Shown here one piece after another: positions 6,804 through 13,469 of a DNA stretch of 27,697 nt (the stretch's first letter is position 1; every line of letters begins with the position of its first letter). The translations under genes were made by a program, and so were the position numbers. The notes beneath the pieces are model-generated. The model saw only the letters and a program-made list of their open reading frames with translations. It was not told the DNA's origin and searched no databases. The DNA comes from a virus: positions 1 through 27,697 of IMG/VR virus record IMGVR_UViG_3300047564_000138, one strand, 5' to 3'.

Positions 6804-7259
6804 TTATGCAGGTACTCCGTAAACAGAAAATGTTCCACCAGTAAATGATGCAGTTCCATTATATGGATAAACAACAATACTTGTAATAGCAACTGGATTT
6901 ACGTAGGCATCATTAACATTGTAAAGACTGTCACTTACGCTTTCAACTTTATGTGGTGCCGCTTGGTCAATATTGTAAATCTTAAAACTAACAGCGTGAG
7001 CACTAGCAGTTGTGGTTCCAACATAAAAACTACTGTCATTGCCACTTTGAGCCCAAGCATAAGAACCAGCAGCAGTATCATTATTTGGTCTTATTCTAAC
7101 TGGAGTTGATGCATTTTTTGTTATAGCATTTCCAACAATCCAAATATGCTTATACCCTGTAAAACCATTAAATGTCATAGATGTACCTGATGCAGTTGTG
7201 CTTGAAATTAACTGCCACTGTTCGTCAAGGTTTACACCTGATACTGTACCTACTGCCAT
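6804..7259 (-). CDS. Small beta-sandwich structural protein (fibre knob-like)
   Basis: The 151-residue product is beta-rich: DEQWQLISSTTASG, a strand pair around FTGYKHIWIVGNAI, a polar middle NNDTAAGSYAWAQSGNDSSF, and a C-terminal SIVVYPYNGTASFTGGTFSVYGV. The pattern (a surface strand with W/Y/H, a long loop, then SIVVYPYNG...) resembles jelly-roll knobs at the ends of phage fibres. Its start shares one base with the stop of the 109-residue gene. Located in the fibre block, so a role in adsorption or tail decoration is likely; no specific family is recognised. Confidence 0.5.
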   Translation of the reverse strand: MAVGTVSGVNLDEQWQLISSTTASGTSMTFNGFTGYKHIWIVGNAITKNASTPVRIRPNNDTAAGSYAWAQSGNDSSFYVGTTTASAHAVSFKIYNIDQAAPHKVESVSDSLYNVNDAYVNPVAITSIVVYPYNGTASFTGGTFSVYGVPA

Positions 7260-7588
7260 TATGCAATCTCGCTTCCGAATGCGTTGAATGAAAGGTTTGC
7301 GCTTGATGCGTAAACTGTTACTACGTCTGTTGCGTTAAGGGTAAATCCAACTGTAATCATTGTTGAGTCAGACGCTGGTACTGTTGCACCGTATACGACA
7401 TAGTGCTGAGCAGCCAGTGTTGCGCCTGCTGGACGTACAGCAATACGGAATGTAGCAGCAGTTGCTGCTTGGTTACATACCGAGATTGTTGATACTACAG
7501 TCTGCGTTGCAGACGGCACCGTGTATAGAGTAGTTGCTGTTGTCGCTGATGGGTTGACTTGCCCCAGGACTTTATAGGTTGTTGCCAT
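7259..7588 (-). CDS. Small virion decoration/fibre-associated protein
   Basis: The 109-residue product starts TTYKVLGQVNPSATTATTLY, followed by VPSATQTVVSTISVCNQAAT, TFRIAVRPAG, VVYGATVPASDSTMITVGF and VVTVYASSANLSFNAFGSEI. This eight-strand beta plan with the STISVCN strand recurs in small structural proteins encoded beside tail fibres in actinobacteriophages and cyanophages. It has no enzymatic motif or membrane helix. It lies four bases after the stop of the large fibre gene. Function is inferred from context: a virion surface protein that could be a fibre cap or decoration. Confidence 0.5.
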   Translation of the reverse strand: MATTYKVLGQVNPSATTATTLYTVPSATQTVVSTISVCNQAATAATFRIAVRPAGATLAAQHYVVYGATVPASDSTMITVGFTLNATDVVTVYASSANLSFNAFGSEIA

Positions 7589-7591
7589 TGA

Positions 7592-9802
7592 TTATGCTCC
7601 CATCAAGAGGAATACGGTTGGTGTAGGGTCTGTTGTAATGGCTCCCCAAGAAGTTGTTGAACCATCGGTTGTTAGATATTTGCCAGAGTTTCCAGTCTGG
7701 CTAGGAAGTGGGTCATAGGCTGACCACTTCAAACCTGTTGCTGTGCTTGAGTCAGCCATAAGGACTTGTCCGTTAGAGCCAACCGTTAACTTGCCTGGTG
7801 TATCTGCAGATGTTGCTGCAATGATGTCACCCTTAGCATCGAATACTGAACGAGCAATTGAGTCTGCTAGTTCAAACGCTGTAAAGGTAATTACCTCTAG
7901 GATGTCACCAGCGGTCAATGCTGCAAGAGATGTAATGCTTGAGCCGTTAGAGGCTGTATAGTCAGATGTACGAGCAAGGAGTACACCATTGAGGTACACC
8001 TGCTCCTTACCTGCAATGTAGGAGAGTGTAAGTCCGTTGTCATCTGTGCCTGAGATTGTTGTCTCTCCGCCCGCTGCTGTGAAGCGGAAGCGGTAGATGT
8101 CTGCAGTTGAGGAGATTGAACCCCAGGCAGAACCTGTCCAAGCAAACATCTGATTAGAAGATGAGTTCCAGTAAATAGCACCAGTAACAAGTGCGTCACC
8201 GTCATTGTCTACAGATGGAGCAGTTGACTTAGCGCCAAGGTATCGGTCATCAAAGTTGTCATAGGTTGTTGCAGCGGCAGCGGCGGAGGCTGCAGCAGCA
8301 GTAGCAGAACCTGCCACAGTATCTACATACGCCTTTGTAGCAGCGTGTAGGTCTACTGTAGGAGCACCTGACAGTGTAAGAGCACCAGTCATTGTGCTTC
8401 CTGCCTTAAGTACGAATGACTCGTAAACAGTTCCACCTGACTGAATTGCGCTAGCAATCTCACCAAGAGTATCAAGCGTAGAAGGTGCTGAGTTAACTAG
8501 GTCTGCAACCTTAGTATCTACATACAACTTAGTCGCAGCATCTGCGTTATCTGTTGGTGTAGCAAGAGAAGTTACCTTCTGGCTGTTTAGTGATACTGAG
8601 CCAGTAGGGGCAGCCATCTGGTCTAGACGGCTTGTGCGTACCTGTGTATCAAAATCTGAGATAGTTGATGCCGCCTGTGTACCAGTGTGGTTAGCACGTG
8701 CGTATGGGTCAGATACCAACTTGGCTGCAGTGATAGTTCCGTCTGCAATATCTGAGGCTACGATAGTTCCGTCAACAATATCTGCGGAAGTAATAGTTCC
8801 ACCAAGGTCCAACTTGGTTTTAGCAATTGCTGCTGTAGCAGATACGTCTGCGTTAACAATAGTTCCATTAGCAATCATTGTGCTAGTTACAGTGCCTGTA
8901 TCAGCCTGTGTTACAGCAGTACCTGAAATCTTTGTTGCTGTGATAGCAGCAGAAGCATTGATATCAGCATCTACGATTGTGCCATTGGCAATCATTGTCG
9001 ATGTGACTGTGCCAGTGTCTGTTGTGTACACACCGTTGGTTACTGTGCCAGCGTTACCTGAAACTGTGCCAGTTACGTTACCTGTCAAGTTACCAGTAAA
9101 GGTTCCTGCAATAGCGCCAGTACCTGTAATGGTTGGGCTAGTCAGTGTCTTGTTTGTAAGTGTCTGTGTACCAGTCAGTGTAACTACACCTGTAAGGGTG
9201 TTGCTTGCTGAGTCAATTGTTTTGTTTGTTAAAGTCTGTGTTGTGTCTGTACCGACAAGAGTTGTTGTAGCGTTAGGGATAGTAACTGTACGGTCTGCTG
9301 TAGGTTCTGCTGCAGTAAGAGTTGTCTCGTATGAGTCAGCAGTTGCTCCCTCAAATACGATACTTCCATCTCCAAGAGATAGGCTTGTAATTACTGGACT
9401 TGTAAGAGTTTTGTTAGTCAGTGTCTGTGTGTCTGTTGTTCCTACTACAGAGCCTGTAACGCCGTGGACTCCTGTGCTTGCCTCAATGTGAGTGTTAGCC
9501 TCACGGTAGTCACGACCGATAGCCATATGACGAACTACTGCACCTGCAGAGTGTGCCTGTCCAGTTGAACCATCAACACCACGGGTAATGGTTAGTGTAT
9601 TAGTACTAACCGCCGTTACATCTACAATTTCTTCGAGCGCTGTATCTGGGTCAATGACAACCGTAAAGGTTTCGCCTGCAGAAATGGTAGTACCACCGAG
9701 CAGTGCTGTACCTGATACAACAGTTGCTGATGTACCAGATGATGTAAGTGCCGCAGTCAGCGTTGTTTGCTGAGAACGGGATGAGTATTTTCTAGTTGTC
9801 AT
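7592..9802 (-). CDS. Large repeat-rich tail fibre protein
   Basis: The 736-residue protein has a beta-sandwich N-terminus with EEIVDV...TITRG...GQAHSAGAVV (about 57-90), three copies of TQTLTNKT (125-132, 188-195, 212-219), two copies of DTGTVTSTMIANGTIV (262-277, 301-316), then ATKLYVDTKVAD and ATKAYVDTVAG stalk motifs, an Ala-rich coiled stretch, and a C-terminal part containing FDAKGDIIAATSADTPGKL. These repeats are the typical shafts of trimeric phage fibres. RBS AAGGA lies about 9 bases before ATG 9802. The C-terminal SWGAITTDPTPTVFLLMGA end is likely a trimer tip. The reverse strand has a long open frame (8634-9491) that is only a codon-bias shadow. Confidence 0.8.
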   Translation of the reverse strand: MTTRKYSSRSQQTTLTAALTSSGTSATVVSGTALLGGTTISAGETFTVVIDPDTALEEIVDVTAVSTNTLTITRGVDGSTGQAHSAGAVVRHMAIGRDYREANTHIEASTGVHGVTGSVVGTTDTQTLTNKTLTSPVITSLSLGDGSIVFEGATADSYETTLTAAEPTADRTVTIPNATTTLVGTDTTQTLTNKTIDSASNTLTGVVTLTGTQTLTNKTLTSPTITGTGAIAGTFTGNLTGNVTGTVSGNAGTVTNGVYTTDTGTVTSTMIANGTIVDADINASAAITATKISGTAVTQADTGTVTSTMIANGTIVNADVSATAAIAKTKLDLGGTITSADIVDGTIVASDIADGTITAAKLVSDPYARANHTGTQAASTISDFDTQVRTSRLDQMAAPTGSVSLNSQKVTSLATPTDNADAATKLYVDTKVADLVNSAPSTLDTLGEIASAIQSGGTVYESFVLKAGSTMTGALTLSGAPTVDLHAATKAYVDTVAGSATAAAASAAAAATTYDNFDDRYLGAKSTAPSVDNDGDALVTGAIYWNSSSNQMFAWTGSAWGSISSTADIYRFRFTAAGGETTISGTDDNGLTLSYIAGKEQVYLNGVLLARTSDYTASNGSSITSLAALTAGDILEVITFTAFELADSIARSVFDAKGDIIAATSADTPGKLTVGSNGQVLMADSSTATGLKWSAYDPLPSQTGNSGKYLTTDGSTTSWGAITTDPTPTVFLLMGA

Positions 9803-9811
9803 TGCTGGTCC

Positions 9812-10747
9812 TTATCGGCGGGAGTAGTGAACACGAATTGGGTAGTTTGCCTGTTGAGATTTTGTCTCTTCGTTAAGACGCTGTGTGTAGAGCGCATAGA
9901 GTTGCTTAGTCGCACTCTGTGATGCACCATATGGGCGCTTGCTGTCAGTCTCATCCGCCTGTGGGCTGACCTGTGCTGCACGTGCTGGGTCAAGGAATGA
10001 GAGCAAGCGATAGGCTGCGCCTAGGATTACTACATCTCTTGTTGACTCAGGTAGTCCAGTTACTGTTGTGTATACATCTGTGTTTGCTGTAAAAGGGTTA
10101 GGGTCTGTTGCATAGATGACCTTGACTGTGCGACCAGAGATAGGTGCTTCACCTAGGGTTACAGTCTGTACTGTATCTGTACCAGTGACATACCCAAAAG
10201 CCTCAGGGTTTGCTACTGCATCAAAATCCCAGCGACGAATCGGAATCCACTCTTTGGTAGGTCCAATGTCTTGCCAGGTAAGGCTCAAGATATTCTTGAC
10301 ATTTAGATTAGCAAATGCGTATGTAGATACTGCAGCAGTGAAAGTAAAGGTTGTTGTCTTGACCGCAAAGATGTTTGCTCCAAGAGAGCGGATAGTGTCG
10401 TTGATAGCACGCTTGACGCTATGGCGTGGGAAGGTAGGTGAGATAGTAACCTTAGCGTCGGCTGTGTGTGTTGCTGCAGTAGTGCCAAGGTATCCACGTC
10501 CGTAAGGAGATACTGTCGCTGTATTTGCTACGCGGTCAAATGAATCAACCCACATCAACTCTTCGTCAATCTCAAGGATACCCTTACCTACTGAGTCGGT
10601 AGAACCGAGGCTAAGTACAAGAGGTGAGGCACTTGTAGAAGTTGTGGTTGTTACTGCAGACGTTAGGTGTGTGGCTCTATCTTGCTGGAATGTATATCCT
10701 GCAAGGTTGATTAGAACCTCATCAATCATATTGTTTAGAGTTGTCAT
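9812..10747 (-). CDS. Head-tail adaptor/tail tubular A-like protein
   Basis: The 311-residue protein begins with a helix (NNMIDEVLINLAGYTF), then a beta domain with IDEELMWVDS (59-68), VSPYGRGYLGTTAATHTADAKV (79-100), then PRHSVKRAINDTIRSLG, a strand-rich middle with WIPIRRWDFDA, and a C-terminal helical pair (DVVILGAAYRLLSFLDPARAA; QLYALYTQRLNEETKSQ). Helices flanking a beta domain, plus its position between capsid-region genes and fibres, fit an adaptor or gatekeeper between portal and tail, like T7 gp11. Its start shares one base with the stop of the AGTTGL-repeat gene. Assignment is by layout and fold pattern only. Confidence 0.55.
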   Translation of the reverse strand: MTTLNNMIDEVLINLAGYTFQQDRATHLTSAVTTTTSTSASPLVLSLGSTDSVGKGILEIDEELMWVDSFDRVANTATVSPYGRGYLGTTAATHTADAKVTISPTFPRHSVKRAINDTIRSLGANIFAVKTTTFTFTAAVSTYAFANLNVKNILSLTWQDIGPTKEWIPIRRWDFDAVANPEAFGYVTGTDTVQTVTLGEAPISGRTVKVIYATDPNPFTANTDVYTTVTGLPESTRDVVILGAAYRLLSFLDPARAAQVSPQADETDSKRPYGASQSATKQLYALYTQRLNEETKSQQANYPIRVHYSRR

Positions 10748-11001
10748 TAGGCGTTAATGCTCCTTAGCGCTGCAGGGGCTGCAAGCCCAGTTGTTCCAGC
10801 AAGTTCATTGCAGATACCATCAATGTCCTTGAACTTGTCTCTTGTGCGTGCTGCCTGTGCCTTGATGTTAAGAGCACCTACAGTTGCAAGTCCAGTAGTT
10901 CCAGCCCAGGCATTAGCAGCGCCCTGTTCATCAAGTCCAGTAGTTCCAGCAAGCCTGTTAAGTTCTGCTGTCAGACTGCTACCTGCTTTGCCTAGTGCCA
11001 T
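10747..11001 (-). CDS. AGTTGL-repeat protein (84 aa)
   Basis: The product contains AGTTGL three times (residues 18-23, 33-38, 68-73), usually within the frame N-x-LAGTTGL-x-x-x-GA. Short proteins and domains with this repeat are common in the structural region of actinobacteriophages; I do not know a proven function. The codons for the repeats are nearly the same, giving a visible DNA repeat. There is a basic helix in the middle (ARTRDKFKDIDGI). It sits between the glycosyltransferase and the adaptor-like protein and shares its stop codon base with the next start. Confidence 0.6.
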   Translation of the reverse strand: MALGKAGSSLTAELNRLAGTTGLDEQGAANAWAGTTGLATVGALNIKAQAARTRDKFKDIDGICNELAGTTGLAAPAALRSINA

Positions 11002-11004
11002 TGT

Positions 11005-11724
11005 TTAGCCTTTCTTGTAACGCTTTGGTAAAACTAAGTTAGATTGCTTTTCTACTCCACCAAAGAATGCTTTGTAGTAATGCTCGTCGAATGAGAATCT
11101 CTTCATATGTGGGACAGTAGCCCCTGTGTGACAGTAGACTGGAACCTCTGCCTTGTCACATACCGCAAAGAAATAAATATCTTCGCCCATAAATGTATTA
11201 CCGACTCCTACTTCTGTAAAGAACGGAGCCTCTGGAAGTACCTCACGGATTCGGTCAACCACGCTGCGGTGCATTAGGACAAAGCCCATACCAGCCGCAC
11301 CAACCTTGATAAGTTTGTTATCAGGTAGTGGGTGAACTCTTTGTATACCAACAACACCATCAGCCTCTGCAAACTCATATACCGTTGGCATAGGAATCAT
11401 TAGTGGGTCTTCTGGTGTATCTGTTGTGAAGTAAACTCCAGTCATAATCGGACGCTCCTTGGCGTCCTTATTGTCCCAGAGTAACTTAAACTTATCGACA
11501 CTGATAACTACATCTGAGTCAACCCAGAGTAGCCAGTCTGTCTTCTTTTGCTCATACCAGTAGTTGATTACCTTCTCACGCTGTCTAGCAATCTGATTGC
11601 CCTGACTGCGAAGTGAGGTATCAAATGCAATACCAGACTTGAGTATTACATCAACTACTCCCTGCATAAACTTTCCATCTACATTACCATTGTCGCACCA
11701 GGCGATTGATACTGTCTCTTGCAT
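11005..11724 (-). CDS. GT-A fold glycosyltransferase (family 2-like)
   Basis: The 239-residue protein has an N-terminal nucleotide-sugar fold, a helix RSQGNQIARQREKVINYW, the metal-binding DxD motif in LLWVDSDVV (D69-S-D71), GAAGMGFVLMHRSV (acceptor side), the GED motif (180-182) typical of GT2-like enzymes, and HTG...H (199-206) as possible second metal or catalytic histidines. RBS AGGGGAC precedes the ATG. It likely transfers a sugar to a virion protein or to a cell surface component; both occur in phages. Its placement inside the late structural operon favours virion decoration, but this is inference. Sugar and acceptor are not predictable. Confidence 0.75.
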   Translation of the reverse strand: MQETVSIAWCDNGNVDGKFMQGVVDVILKSGIAFDTSLRSQGNQIARQREKVINYWYEQKKTDWLLWVDSDVVISVDKFKLLWDNKDAKERPIMTGVYFTTDTPEDPLMIPMPTVYEFAEADGVVGIQRVHPLPDNKLIKVGAAGMGFVLMHRSVVDRIREVLPEAPFFTEVGVGNTFMGEDIYFFAVCDKAEVPVYCHTGATVPHMKRFSFDEHYYKAFFGGVEKQSNLVLPKRYKKG

Positions 11725-11738
11725 TGTCCCCTACTTTC

Positions 11739-11981
11739 TTACTTGCCTCTATACTTTGCTGTCTTCTTAGCAATTGACTTAGGTTGCTTTACAAACTGCT
11801 TACCCTTTGAATTGCCTTCAGCCTTAGCCTTATTAGTTGCAGCCTTCTCTGCTGGGCTTAAAGCAGCCCACGCAGCCTCAGGTAAATATCTCTTCTTACC
11901 CTTAGATGGCTTACCATCAGAAGTCTTCCACTTCTGTGCAGTCCACTTCTTAAGTGACTTCTGTGACTTAGCGAGTGCCAT
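11739..11981 (-). CDS. Lysine-rich basic mini-protein (80 aa), mini-protein 5
   Basis: The 80-residue product has 21 lysines and is strongly basic. It has SLKKWTAQKWKTSDGKPSKG near the start, RYLPEAAWAALSPAEKAAT in the middle, and KGKQFVKQPKSIAKKTAKYR at the end. I recognise this order as a small conserved protein in many phages, with no established function. Lysine clusters with interspersed tryptophan and tyrosine suggest nucleic acid binding. Its start shares one base with the stop of the preceding mini-protein. Last of five adjacent lysine-rich genes. Confidence 0.65.
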   Translation of the reverse strand: MALAKSQKSLKKWTAQKWKTSDGKPSKGKKRYLPEAAWAALSPAEKAATNKAKAEGNSKGKQFVKQPKSIAKKTAKYRGK

Positions 11982-12169
11982 TACTTGTAACCTCCGCCAG
12001 CCTTCTTATATTGAACCGCAAGCAACTGGGCTTTACGAGCAGACCATTCCCCAGGGTCTCCACCCTTAGAGCCAGCCTTAATCTTCTTAAATAAAGCAGC
12101 ACGCATCGCAGGCTTAGTGTAGTTGCCAGCGGCATTTACTTTTGACTTAGCCTTCTTCTTTGCTACCAT
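11981..12169 (-). CDS. Lysine-rich basic mini-protein (62 aa), mini-protein 4
   Basis: The 62-residue product has 14 lysines. It starts with KKKAKSKVNAAGNYTKPAMR and continues LFKKIKAGSKGGDPGEWSAR, then a helix KAQLLAVQYKKAGGGYK. The GEWSARKAQLLA motif recurs in small proteins of actinobacterial and aquatic phages, function unknown. Its ATG overlaps the end of the upstream gene by seven bases. Predicted to bind DNA or RNA from charge and aromatic content; may be packaged or act as an assembly factor. Confidence 0.65.
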   Translation of the reverse strand: MVAKKKAKSKVNAAGNYTKPAMRAALFKKIKAGSKGGDPGEWSARKAQLLAVQYKKAGGGYK

Positions 12170-12420
12170 TTTACTTTATCCGCCCAGTATGCTGCACTCA
12201 TCTTACCCTTAGCAATGTTCGCCTTGTGGCGAGCCTTGAATGACTTCTGACGGGCGGTTGGCTTCTTGTCGCCAGTAACACCCTGTTGACCAAAGCGAAT
12301 AGTCTTAACCTTTGCACCTTCTTTAGCCACAACAACATGTGATTTGGTTGGGTGGTTAGGCGTACGCTTTGGCTTGTTAAAGCCTGATACTCCTGCTCGC
12401 TTTAGTCTTGGGTCATTCAT
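12163..12420 (-). CDS. Lysine-rich basic mini-protein (85 aa), mini-protein 3
   Basis: The 85-residue product begins MNDPRLKRAGVSGFNKPKRT and includes HPTKSHVVVAKEGAKVKTIR, FGQQGVTG, then KSFKARHKANIAKGKMSAAY and ends WADKVKW. This exact motif order is shared by small proteins in many unrelated phages; I know of no proven role. A strand pair (VVVAKEGAKVKTIRFG) followed by a basic helical tail suggests a small nucleic-acid-binding fold. Start shares one base with the preceding stop. Confidence 0.65.
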   Translation of the reverse strand: MNDPRLKRAGVSGFNKPKRTPNHPTKSHVVVAKEGAKVKTIRFGQQGVTGDKKPTARQKSFKARHKANIAKGKMSAAYWADKVKW

Positions 12421-12677
12421 TAGTAGTTGCTCATCCCTGGGTTATTCATGAAAGCCCATTTTTCTTCTGGTGTCATATTAGATGGGCTTGTACGGTCCTT
12501 GTATGCTTCTTGTGCTTTCTTAATGCGAGCACGTTCTTGCGCCTTGCGCTGCTCAACAGTAAGAGGAGGTGACTTCTTGACTGGTGGCTTTGGCTTAGGT
12601 GTAGGAGTTGCTTTCGCCTTAGAGTTCAAATAGTCCTGAACCGCTTTTCTGCGTTGAGCTTCGGTCCACTTTTCCAC
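12420..12677 (-). CDS. Lysine/proline-rich basic mini-protein (85 aa), GTG start, mini-protein 2
   Basis: The start codon is GTG at 12677, directly after the TAA of the 46-residue gene; there is no ATG upstream and the reading starts GTG GAA AAG TGG. The 85-residue product has EKWTEAQRRKAVQDYLNSK, a proline/lysine linker (TPTPKPKPPVKKSPPL), a charged helix (VEQRKAQERARIKKAQEAYK) and a C-terminal PEEKWAFMNNPGM. It is less clearly conserved than its neighbours. The Pro/Lys linker resembles histone H1-type tails. Function unknown. Confidence 0.55.
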   Translation of the reverse strand: MEKWTEAQRRKAVQDYLNSKAKATPTPKPKPPVKKSPPLTVEQRKAQERARIKKAQEAYKDRTSPSNMTPEEKWAFMNNPGMSNY

Positions 12678-12818
12678 TTACTTCTTCTTGCCCATCTTCT
12701 TCATAGCAGCCTTCTTGACAACCTTCTTCATTGGCTTGCCTGACTTCTTGGCTTCCATCTTTGCCATTGCCATGCCTTTTGCTGTGTATGGGAATTCTTT
12801 CTTTCCGACCTTTGGCAT
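12678..12818 (-). CDS. Very lysine-rich mini-protein (46 aa), mini-protein 1
   Basis: A 46-residue product read from ATG 12818 to TAA at 12678; 17 residues are lysine. It begins MPKVGKKEFPYTAKGMAMAK and ends with repeated KK clusters (KKVVKKAAMKKMGKKK). The VGKKEFPYTAKG start is shared by small proteins of many aquatic phages with unknown function. Its ATG overlaps the stop of the 104-residue gene by one base (TAATG), which argues for real translation despite the short length. Sequence suggests a DNA-neutralising peptide, by charge only. Confidence 0.65.
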   Translation of the reverse strand: MPKVGKKEFPYTAKGMAMAKMEAKKSGKPMKKVVKKAAMKKMGKKK

Positions 12819-13132
12819 TATACCGCTCCTATTTCCTTGAGTACTTCAGTTGTTTTTTTGTTTATATCTTTTGTCTTCGGCATAGTCTCGGCGTTATACG
12901 CTCTGCCTAGTGTCGCTGACGCTTCGTACGCTGCTTCAACGTGGGCACGTGTAGTGCCCGCTGGCTGTATACCTTGTGCTCTTGCATCTCGGTAAGCCTG
13001 CAACTCTGATGTCCACTTCTTGTCTGAGATGTCTCTGGTAGCATCACCAGTTCCCAGTTCAAGAGTTCCTATCTTACAACCAAAGCAACCTTCAACATAT
13101 TCAGGATGCTTTTGGATTCGATGTAGATTCAT
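12818..13132 (-). CDS. Small protein with N-terminal CxxC (104 aa), head-region hypothetical
   Basis: The 104-residue product begins MNLHRIQKHPEYVEGCFGCK. H4, H9, C16 and C19 could make a small zinc site, though the spacing is not a known finger class. The rest is helical and charged (TSELQAYRDARAQG; AHVEAAYEASATLGRAYN) with a lysine-rich end. RBS TAGGGGAC precedes the ATG. It follows the capsid gene by one small gene, a place where head-completion proteins are common, and it leads into the lysine-rich block. Proteins with EGCFGCK occur in other actinophages without known function. Confidence 0.55.
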   Translation of the reverse strand: MNLHRIQKHPEYVEGCFGCKIGTLELGTGDATRDISDKKWTSELQAYRDARAQGIQPAGTTRAHVEAAYEASATLGRAYNAETMPKTKDINKKTTEVLKEIGAV

Positions 13133-13139
13133 TTGTCCC

Positions 13140-13409
13140 CTACTGTGCTGTAAAGTTATCCTCTGTTACTCCGATACCTGCTGCAAGCAGTTCAGCTTTA
13201 ACAGTGTCATCTACTGTGTGGTTGTACCCACCACGGTAGACTGCGTCATAGTCAAGAAGGTCTTCATCTACTGCGTAGCGTAGCGTCGAGTATGTACCAC
13301 CAGACTTAACTACAGTAATACCACGCTTTAACTTGTAGAAGTAGAACAAGCGGGCACCGCCTGCTGGGCCTTCATCCACCGTTGGTGGTCTGAATGTATA
13401 GTTTGCCAT
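13140..13409 (-). CDS. Small head-region protein after the capsid gene (89 aa)
   Basis: The 89-residue product (ANYTFRPPTVDEGPAGGARL, then FYFYKLKRGITVVKSGGTYS and a C-terminal VDDTVKAELLAAGIGV) is a mixed beta/alpha protein without recognised family. The RBS AGGGAG precedes the ATG. It directly follows the major capsid gene after a stem-loop at 13437-13454. Position suggests a head-completion or minor capsid role, for example a stopper or decoration protein, but the sequence alone does not decide. Confidence 0.5.
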   Translation of the reverse strand: MANYTFRPPTVDEGPAGGARLFYFYKLKRGITVVKSGGTYSTLRYAVDEDLLDYDAVYRGGYNHTVDDTVKAELLAAGIGVTEDNFTAQ

Positions 13410-13436
13410 TGTTCTCCCTAATGAACTTACTGATGA

Positions 13437-13454
13437 GGCTAGGTTTCCCTAGCC
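13437..13454 (-). other. 7-bp stem-loop with GAAA tetraloop between capsid gene and next gene
   Basis: On the minus strand GGCTAGG-GAAA-CCTAGCC forms a perfect stem with a GNRA tetraloop, 16 bases after the stop of the capsid gene. No T run follows (TCATCAGTAAG), so it is unlikely to be a full terminator. A role in stabilising the 3' end of a capsid mRNA or attenuating transcription of later genes would fit the high demand for capsid protein. Confidence 0.5.
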
Positions 13455-13469
13455 CCACCCGTCAATCAA

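Noticed and set aside
8634-9491. 285-codon open frame on the + strand opposite the large fibre
   Set aside because: It is valine/serine rich, mirrors the codon bias of the repeat-rich fibre on the other strand and has no recognisable fold or ribosome binding site.
10747-11001. CRISPR-like repeats in the AGTTGL gene
   Set aside because: The repeats are in-frame protein repeats with unequal spacing and no unique spacers.
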